Program-made: the position numbers and the translations under genes
Part shown: one piece after another, positions 16,709 through 21,146 of the stretch
Layout: every line of letters begins with the position of its first letter
How positions within the stretch are numbered: the first letter of the stretch is position 1
Notes under the pieces: generated by a model
What the model was told of the DNA's origin: nothing
The model's input: the letters and a program-made list of their open reading frames with translations, nothing else
Databases searched by the model: none
NCBI GenBank assembly: GCA_948468465.1
Contig: CAOKJJ010000083.1
Location: 1 to 21,146 of the forward strand
Direction of reading: 5' to 3'
From: an uncultured Eubacterium sp.
Lineage (GTDB): Bacteria > Bacillota_A > Clostridia > Lachnospirales > Lachnospiraceae
Length of the DNA stretch: 21,146 bases

Positions 16709-16738
16709 AGAAGGGAACATCGCCGCGGCTATGTTCCC
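16706..16738 (-). terminator. Intrinsic terminator after frr
   Basis: On the minus-strand transcript, GGGAACAT (16738-16731) pairs with ATGTTCCC (16720-16713) around a short GC-rich loop. The stem is followed by TTCTTTT (16712-16706). It starts about 10 nt past the frr stop codon. This is a good rho-independent terminator closing the pyrH-frr transcript before uppS. Confidence 0.8.
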
Positions 16739-16747
16739 CGATTATCG

Positions 16748-17302
16748 CTAAACAGTCATAATTTCCTTCGTCTTTTCCTCAACCGCTTTATCAATATCAG
16801 CAATAAATTTGTCTGTCATTTTCTGGACTTTTCCTTCCAGCTCCTTGATCTCGTCCTCGGAAATATCTTCTTTCTTTCCGAGTTTCTTAAACGTATCATT
16901 CGCGTCGCGCCGGATATTACGGACTGCCACCTTTGCGGCTTCCCCTTTTTTCTTGACATCTTTTGCCAGATCTTTACGTCTTTCTTCCGTTAGTTCCGGA
17001 AATACGAGACGGATAGACTTGCCGTCGTTTGTCGGATTGATGCCCAGATCAGAAGTAAGGATTGTTTTTTCAATGACCTTTACCATGGAAGGCTCCCATG
17101 GCTGAATCTGAATCATTCTAGGCTCCGGCACATTGACATTTGCAACCTGCTGGATCGGTGTCGGCGTACCGTAATAATCTACGCGCAGCTTATCCAATAC
17201 GTGCGGGTTTGCTCTGCCGGCACGGATGCTGCCAAATTCATCCTGCAGATTACGCATCGTTTTCTGCATTTTATCATCATACTGCACTAACCTGTCGTCC
17301 AT
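16748..17302 (-). CDS. frr: Ribosome recycling factor
   Basis: RRF splits post-termination ribosomes together with EF-G. Seen: 184 residues, the usual length; an N-terminal helix with MRNLQDEFGSIRAGRANPHVLDKLRVDYYG; the inserted beta domain with TPIQQVANVNVPEPRM and a DLGINPTNDGKSIRLVFPELTEERRK block; and a long C-terminal coiled-coil helix to the end. AGGAGG lies 6 nt before the ATG, one of the strongest ribosome binding sites in the window. It follows pyrH by 16 bp and is closed by an intrinsic terminator. The pyrH-frr pair is a near-universal bacterial arrangement. Confidence 0.99.
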   Translation of the reverse strand: MDDRLVQYDDKMQKTMRNLQDEFGSIRAGRANPHVLDKLRVDYYGTPTPIQQVANVNVPEPRMIQIQPWEPSMVKVIEKTILTSDLGINPTNDGKSIRLVFPELTEERRKDLAKDVKKKGEAAKVAVRNIRRDANDTFKKLGKKEDISEDEIKELEGKVQKMTDKFIADIDKAVEEKTKEIMTV

Positions 17303-17318
17303 AAAAACCTCCTGCCCA

Positions 17319-18017
17319 TTATACGGTTATTACCGTTCCATTGAAACTGCCGCTTAACGCTTTTACGATGCTGTCTTTTTCATTTAAGCTGAATACATAC
17401 ATCGGCATTTTGTGCTCCATGCACAAAATGGAAGCCGTCAAATCTACCACTGCCAGCTTCTTTTCAATCACTTCCTCAATCGAAAGCGTATCATAACGGA
17501 CTGCCTGCGGATTCAGTTTTGGGTCAGAATCATATACGCCGTCAACCGCCTTTGCCAAAAGCATGCCGTCCGCTTCAATTTCAACCGCACGCAGTACAGC
17601 AGCCGTATCCGTGGAAAAATACGGATGTCCGGTGCCTCCGGCAAAAAACACTACGATATTATGGGCAAAATATTTATTCGCACGGTCTTTCGAAAACAGC
17701 TTCGTAAAAGAACCGCATTCGAATGGAGTCAATACATTTGTCTTCATGCCCTCAGAACGAAAAATCTCAGACACATAAATGCAGTTCATCACCGTTGCCA
17801 GCATACCAATCTGATCTGCTTTCGTACGGTCAATCACCGCACTCGTCCGGCCGCGCCAAAAATTGCCGCCGCCAATTACGATTCCGACCTGCACACCGTC
17901 ATCTACCAGTTTTTTTACCTGTTTTGCAACTTCGCATACAGTCGCTTCGTCAAATCCGGCTTTTTTATCACCAGCCAAAGCTTCCCCGCTTAATTTCAAC
18001 AGAACTCTTCTCATCAT
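17319..18017 (-). CDS. pyrH: UMP kinase (hexameric, amino-acid-kinase family)
   Basis: It phosphorylates UMP to UDP with ATP, controlling pyrimidine supply for RNA and cell-wall nucleotide sugars. Seen: KLSGEAL at residues 8-14, the phosphate-binding GIVIGGGNFWRGR near 45-57, FFAGGTGHPYFSTDTAA near 130-145, KAVDGVYDSDPK near 157-168, and a C-terminal DLTA block. At 232 residues it has the usual length. Two adjacent ATGs are possible starts; the purine-rich end of the upstream bactofilin gene supplies a GAAAGG site. Only three bases separate it from the bactofilin stop codon, so coupling is likely. In many bacteria pyrH follows rpsB and tsf; these are absent here. Confidence 0.98.
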   Translation of the reverse strand: MMRRVLLKLSGEALAGDKKAGFDEATVCEVAKQVKKLVDDGVQVGIVIGGGNFWRGRTSAVIDRTKADQIGMLATVMNCIYVSEIFRSEGMKTNVLTPFECGSFTKLFSKDRANKYFAHNIVVFFAGGTGHPYFSTDTAAVLRAVEIEADGMLLAKAVDGVYDSDPKLNPQAVRYDTLSIEEVIEKKLAVVDLTASILCMEHKMPMYVFSLNEKDSIVKALSGSFNGTVITV

Positions 18018-18020
18018 TTT

Positions 18021-19229
18021 TTATTTGCCTTTCTTCTCTCCAAACAGGCTTTCCACATCAATGTCTGCATAGCACTGGGAACAGAAGCCCTCAATCACAG
18101 CGCCGTTGTTAATCTGTACAGATCTGGACTTAATATTTCCAACGATGACCGCAGATGTATCTACAACAACCGGCCCCTGCACATCAATATCCCCTTTTAC
18201 CGCACCGGCAATGACCGCGGAAGTCGCCGCAATATTGCCTACTACAACAGAGCCAAGCCCGATCTTTACCGTGCCTGTGCTCATAATTTCTCCTTCAATC
18301 TTAGCGGCATCAGAAAAAACTTCTGAAGACGAGCTGTTTCCTTTAATTGTGCCTGTCACCTCCAGTTTGCCATTGCACTGTACATTGCCTTCCACACGGC
18401 CGCTAATGCTGAAAGAGCCTGTGGTAGACAGATTCCCTTTAATGGTAGTGCCTGTGGTAATAATGGATACTTCGTCTGTAACCTCCAGGGAATCTGTAGA
18501 CAGATCATCTTCCATGGATACTGCCATGTCCTTTGTCAATTCTTCGTTCATTGGTATTTCCTCCTTAAATGTTGTACTTGGTTTCTTATGATCAAAATTA
18601 TGGTGATTGCTTTGCTGCTTTTGTTCCGCCGGCTGCTGATTTTTCGGCTGTGACGGACGCGCCGGCTGTACCTGTGGTTTTGGCTGCGTACGCTGCGGTT
18701 TTTCTTCTGCTTCTCTTAAGAGCGCATCAAAATCAAAAGGCAGGTCATCTTTATCCTCTTCCTTTTTCTCTGGCTCTAAAATCGTATCAAAACGGCTGAG
18801 CGCTGCCTGAATAGACTCCTCTTTTTCCGCGGCTTTTACCGGCTCTGGTTTGGATTCCTTTTTCAACTCTGATTTTGGCTGTTCTTTTGGAACTGCCTGC
18901 GGTCTTTGAGCTGCCTGCGGTTTTGACACCGGCTGCGGCTTTGGCTTCGCCAGCTGCGGTTTTGGTTCCGCAGACTTTTCCAGCACTGGCTCTTCCGGCT
19001 CGATCTGTACATGTCTGACCGGCTCTTTTGGGTCTTTGTCCTTATCCACATGCTCTAATAAACCGTCCAGCTTTGACAGTTCAGACTCAATGTCCAGATC
19101 TCCTTCCAGAGTATTTACCATCATCTCCGGAGAATCTTCCAGTTCTTCTTCCATCTCAAAATCTTCTCCCGGCAGCAATTCATTCACCGCCAAAGAAAGA
19201 TCATCTTTGAAGTCCTTAAAAAAACTCAT
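18021..19229 (-). CDS. Bactofilin with a 226-residue disordered N-terminal extension
   Basis: Bactofilins polymerise without nucleotides into membrane-linked filaments that scaffold cell-wall or envelope enzymes. Seen: a C-terminal beta-helix domain (about 252-385) of repeats such as GTTIKGNLSTTG, ISGRVEGNV, VTGTIKGN and GAVKGDIDVQGPVVV, ending FCSQCYADIDVESLF with two cysteines near 383 and 386. The first 226 residues are Pro/Lys/Glu/Gln-rich, acidic and probably disordered. They hold three similar short motifs: LSKLDGLLE, LSRFDTILE and FDFDALLRE. Typical bactofilins have about 120-200 residues. GGAGG lies upstream of the ATG at 19229, so the long form is likely translated. A second strong ribosome binding site precedes an in-frame ATG at 18551. 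It lies between a cell-wall deacetylase (27-bp gap) and pyrH (3-bp gap). Confidence 0.9.
   Translation of the reverse strand: MSFFKDFKDDLSLAVNELLPGEDFEMEEELEDSPEMMVNTLEGDLDIESELSKLDGLLEHVDKDKDPKEPVRHVQIEPEEPVLEKSAEPKPQLAKPKPQPVSKPQAAQRPQAVPKEQPKSELKKESKPEPVKAAEKEESIQAALSRFDTILEPEKKEEDKDDLPFDFDALLREAEEKPQRTQPKPQVQPARPSQPKNQQPAEQKQQSNHHNFDHKKPSTTFKEEIPMNEELTKDMAVSMEDDLSTDSLEVTDEVSIITTGTTIKGNLSTTGSFSISGRVEGNVQCNGKLEVTGTIKGNSSSSEVFSDAAKIEGEIMSTGTVKIGLGSVVVGNIAATSAVIAGAVKGDIDVQGPVVVDTSAVIVGNIKSRSVQINNGAVIEGFCSQCYADIDVESLFGEKKGK
18549..18566 (-). promoter_or_regulatory. Internal ribosome binding site and start codon within the bactofilin gene
   Basis: AAGGAGG (18566-18560 on the minus strand) lies 8 nt before an in-frame ATG (18551-18549). 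The spacing and seven-base match to the anti-Shine-Dalgarno are better than at most true starts in this window. Initiation here would give a 176-residue protein beginning MNEELTKDMAV and carrying the complete bactofilin domain, which is the ordinary size for the family. The site encodes Lys-Glu-Glu within a charged linker, so chance is possible. Confidence 0.6.
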
Positions 19230-19256
19230 TTCTTACCTCCATTTATCCGTATGTAA

Positions 19257-20309
19257 TCAGTCTTCCACACTTTCTGATGAAACATGCTGCACAACCGTTG
19301 TATTTTCGTCAATCGGCAAAATCTCCGCATCCATTTCCAGAAGCTTTTCAATAATACGCGGCAGAGCCTTCACCGTATTCGGCTTATTTTCCGCATCATG
19401 CATCAAAACGACTGACGTATGATACTTTACAACGTCTTTCATAATATTGTCAACCAATTCCGAAACCGTATAATGAAAAGAAGTTGCATCACCACATTCT
19501 ACATTCCAGTCAAAATATGTGATTTCTCTCTCGTTTAAAACGCGGATAAATTCTTTCATATCCAATTTGCTGACCTGATTGCTGCTTCCTCCCGGAAAAC
19601 GGTACAAACTGCACGGTGTGCCTGTCGCATCCAGAATCGTACTCTGAATCCGATCCAGATCTTTTTCAAAATCTTTTACCGAATCATAGATCTCATCGTA
19701 CTTATGAGTATAAGAATGCATTCCGATTGTATGTCCGCGCTTTGCAATCTCCCGATACAGCTTCAAAGACTGTTTGTCTTCTCTGCCCGTCACAAAAAAC
19801 GTTGCCTTTAAATGATACCGATCCAAAATATCCAAAATCTTTTTCGTATTTTTACTTGGTCCGTCATCAAAAGTCAGGTATACTTTATGCTCTTTTTCTT
19901 CTGTCTCTTCCTGTTTTTCAGCTTTTTTTATCTGATTTACCTGATTTGTGCCAGCTGACACCTGTCCCGCATTTTTGGCAGACAGCCGAATCTGGTCTGC
20001 AGATTCCGTTCCTTCTTTGCTGTCAGAAGCCTCTTTCCCGCCGCTGACCTGTCCAGTGATAGAGTCATATGCTTCTCCTGCATTCGGTGTCTGGTTTTCC
20101 TGCTGATCCACTTGCTGACTGCGAATCGTATTTTCAGTAATGATATCAATCTGTTCCTGAAGTGAATATACTTTTGCAATCAATGTAATCGAAATCAATG
20201 TCTGCGCTAACAGCCATGTTATAAAAAACCAGACTAATCCCGTTTTCATACGCTGTACCCGTTTTTTACGTGCAAGCCGGTCATTCAGTCCTTCATTTTT
20301 ATCACTCAT
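19257..20309 (-). CDS. Membrane-anchored NodB-type polysaccharide deacetylase
   Basis: It probably removes acetyl groups from peptidoglycan or another surface glycan outside the membrane. Seen: a basic N-terminus (LARKKRVQRMK), one membrane segment at about residues 24-46 with no cleavage motif, a Ser/Gln/Glu-rich linker (about 55-140), then a NodB domain. Catalytic motifs are complete: TFDDGPS at 146-152 (Asp148 and Asp149), HSYTH with metal-binding His198 and His202, RFPGGSS, DWNVECGD and VVLMHD. Topology predicts a single-pass anchor with the enzyme outside. At 350 residues it fits Gram-positive peptidoglycan deacetylases; the exact glycan is unknown. Its ribosome binding site is weak. It heads the deacetylase-bactofilin-pyrH-frr unit, suggesting that the bactofilin may position it, which is inference. 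Confidence 0.93.
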   Translation of the reverse strand: MSDKNEGLNDRLARKKRVQRMKTGLVWFFITWLLAQTLISITLIAKVYSLQEQIDIITENTIRSQQVDQQENQTPNAGEAYDSITGQVSGGKEASDSKEGTESADQIRLSAKNAGQVSAGTNQVNQIKKAEKQEETEEKEHKVYLTFDDGPSKNTKKILDILDRYHLKATFFVTGREDKQSLKLYREIAKRGHTIGMHSYTHKYDEIYDSVKDFEKDLDRIQSTILDATGTPCSLYRFPGGSSNQVSKLDMKEFIRVLNEREITYFDWNVECGDATSFHYTVSELVDNIMKDVVKYHTSVVLMHDAENKPNTVKALPRIIEKLLEMDAEILPIDENTTVVQHVSSESVED

Positions 20310-20347
20310 TCAATTTTCCCAGCCCCCTGGTCGTTATTATCCAAATC

Positions 20348-20376
20348 ATTGTAACATATTTAGTTCGTAATGAATA
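20348..20376 (-). promoter_or_regulatory. Possible extended -10 promoter close to the deacetylase gene
   Basis: TGTTACAAT (20356-20348 on the minus strand) is an extended -10 box, with a poor -35 (TATTCA) 17 bp upstream. It would start transcription near 20341, about 30 nt before the deacetylase ATG. Confidence 0.4.
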
Positions 20377-20489
20377 CGATTTTTTTACGTTATATTGTTG
20401 TTTTTTTAGGGAGTTTTTCCATTTTTTTCTGTCTTTTTCTTTTCTTAGCAACAATTATCAGTTTATTTAATGAATTTACAGTCAATAGT

Positions 20490-20501
20490 GCATGTACATG
20501 C
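20490..20501. promoter_or_regulatory. Perfect 12-bp palindrome in the deacetylase leader
   Basis: GCATGTACATGC is a perfect dyad about 45 bp downstream of the -10 box at 20547. A related alternating purine/pyrimidine stretch, TGCATGCACACATGC, lies at 20528-20542. It could be an operator or simply a local hairpin; no binding protein can be named. The rest of the leader (20310-20480) is strongly pyrimidine-rich on the plus strand and holds no ORF I can support. Confidence 0.35.
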
Positions 20502-20546
20502 GTAGTCAAAGCACACATAAACAAGACTGCATGCACACATGCTTAT

Positions 20547-20575
20547 AGTATAGCACTTGGAAACTGAATTGTCAT
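20547..20575 (-). promoter_or_regulatory. Promoter of the deacetylase-bactofilin-pyrH-frr unit, overlapping repeat copy 3
   Basis: On the minus strand ATGACA (20575-20570) and TATACT (20552-20547) are spaced 17 bp, predicting a start near 20540 and a leader of about 230 nt. The -35 lies within the degenerate outer terminal repeat of copy 3. There, a base change relative to copy 2 turns an inward TTGACA into an outward TGACAA. Confidence 0.6.
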
Positions 20576-20875
20576 TATGAAATTTTTTCTGTTTTTTTGG
20601 GGGATTGGATTCCCGGACGCCGGGTGAGGGGGGAACTGGCCTGGCTTGCGGCTCCTACTCCAGAATGTTAAGAATTTCTAGGCATTCTGCATAAACGTAG
20701 TGGCTGCGTCCGGTCGCGTCGCGTAGTACCCAAGGGGCATGCTATCCGCCCCTGGCTAAACGCCAGTGGCTAAAAGCGACGCTGGGCTGCGCCCCTGATT
20801 TACTGAGCAGAATACCAAGAACTTCTAAACATTCTTCCAACGTCGCCTCCAGCCAGGCCAGTTCCCCCTCACCCG
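20566..20875 (-). repeat. Palindromic repeat family, copy 3 (inverted; one outer end missing)
   Basis: This copy is inverted relative to copies 1, 2 and 4. The outer repeat (GAATTGTCATTATG) is degenerate on the left, and GGACGCCGGGTGAGG begins at 20615. The arms are self-complementary: CGGGTGAGG and GAACTGGCCTGGCT occur in both. The loop (20700-20801) equals the copy 2 loop base for base except for 18 extra bases at 20727-20744, TACCCAAGGGGCATGCTA. The right arm stops after CACCCG at 20875 and lacks the GGCGTCC segment and outer terminal repeat. Confidence 0.9.
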
Positions 20876-21101
20876 TCTGGTTTCCTCAGGCGTTACATGT
20901 AAATTCCTGAACATTTGTGAAAGAACTGCAATTTTTAATCTCACAGAAGATTCAAATGATTGCATAAAAAGCACTCCATCTGTAATACATACAAAGATCG
21001 GCCGATATTCCTGGCGGTCATCGTAATACCTGATCAGTGAAATCATCGAATTATACAACAGCTTAACGCCATAATTTCTGTAAAGCCAGTCAAAACCAGC
21101 T
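20876..21101 (-). pseudogene. Unrecognised ORF fragment between two inverted repeat copies
   Basis: An open frame on the minus strand runs from copy 4 through a protein-like stretch of about 65 residues and stops inside copy 3 (TAG near 20825). The unique part contains DWLYRNYGVKLLYNSMISL, then RYYDDRQEYRPIFVCITDG and VRLKIAVLSQMFRNLHVTPEE; it has a normal globular composition. No ATG with a ribosome binding site is visible; the nearest upstream candidate is a TTG at 21058. I do not recognise the family. Both ends are continuous with repeat sequence, so it is probably the remnant of a gene interrupted by the repeats, or the end of a gene extending beyond the window. Confidence 0.45.
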
Positions 21102-21146
21102 GGATGAGGGGCGGGGCCTGGATTTCGGCGACGTTGGAAGAATGTT
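21102..21146 (+). repeat. Palindromic repeat family, copy 4 (left arm, cut by window end)
   Basis: The segment GGATGAGGGGCGGGGCC, followed by TGGATTTCGGCGACGTTGG and AAGAATGTT, matches the left arm of copy 2, in the same orientation as copies 1 and 2. The GGACGC segment and outer terminal repeat expected to its left are missing, mirroring the truncation of copy 3. The sequence AAACCAG directly precedes the arm here, and also directly precedes the inward-facing arm of copy 3 when that is read on the minus strand. Confidence 0.85.

Noticed and set aside
1..21146. CRISPR array
   Set aside because: The repeats are long dispersed palindromes or contiguous 16-bp tandems; there is no repeat-spacer periodicity and no cas gene.
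1..21146. Sequencing frameshift or broken core gene
   Set aside because: All 14 main genes have full family length and complete catalytic motifs; only the 20876-21101 fragment looks broken.

Overview
The window looks like chromosomal DNA of a low-GC Gram-positive anaerobe of the Clostridia, most likely a Lachnospiraceae member. The basis is a PolC-type replicative polymerase, the conserved pyrH-frr-uppS-cdsA-dxr-rseP-ispG-polC order, AGGAGG-type ribosome binding sites, and a bactofilin and membrane-anchored NodB deacetylase upstream of pyrH. The genus call is inference. All 14 intact genes lie on the minus strand, so transcription runs from high to low coordinates.

Layout in transcription order: an orphan ORF fragment between two inverted repeat copies (about 20566-21146); a promoter region and a membrane-anchored polysaccharide deacetylase (19257-20309); a long bactofilin (18021-19229); pyrH and frr, closed by an intrinsic terminator; then uppS, cdsA, dxr, rseP, ispG and polC. 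These make undecaprenyl diphosphate, CDP-diacylglycerol and MEP-pathway isoprenoids, perform intramembrane proteolysis, and replicate DNA. pheA follows with its own good promoter, then an exopolyphosphatase/polyphosphate kinase pair (ppx, ppk) closed by a probable terminator, and a Cof-type HAD phosphatase (148-987). MEP genes (ispG, dxr) feed UppS, and UppS and CdsA supply cell-wall and membrane precursors; the deacetylase and bactofilin point to envelope shaping in the same locus.

The unusual content lies between the genes. (1) A palindromic repeat family of about 270-335 bp occurs four times in 21 kb (window start, 14417-14750, 20566-20875, window end). Its central loop is identical in the two complete copies apart from one 18-bp indel, while its arms diverge yet stay self-complementary. 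(2) A 135-bp MITE with 12-bp terminal inverted repeats and an 8-bp target duplication sits exactly at the uppS stop codon. (3) A 158-bp hairpin element with perfect 26-bp terminal repeats lies between frr and uppS. Three consecutive junctions of an essential gene cluster are therefore each occupied by a different palindromic element. (4) Two unrelated 16-bp-period tandem repeats lie at ispG/polC and upstream of the HAD gene.

The strongest protein-level observation is a canonical AAGGAGG site 8 nt before an in-frame ATG inside the bactofilin gene. It predicts a second 176-residue product of ordinary bactofilin size besides the 402-residue form. No rRNA, tRNA, CRISPR array, transposase gene or prophage gene is visible.
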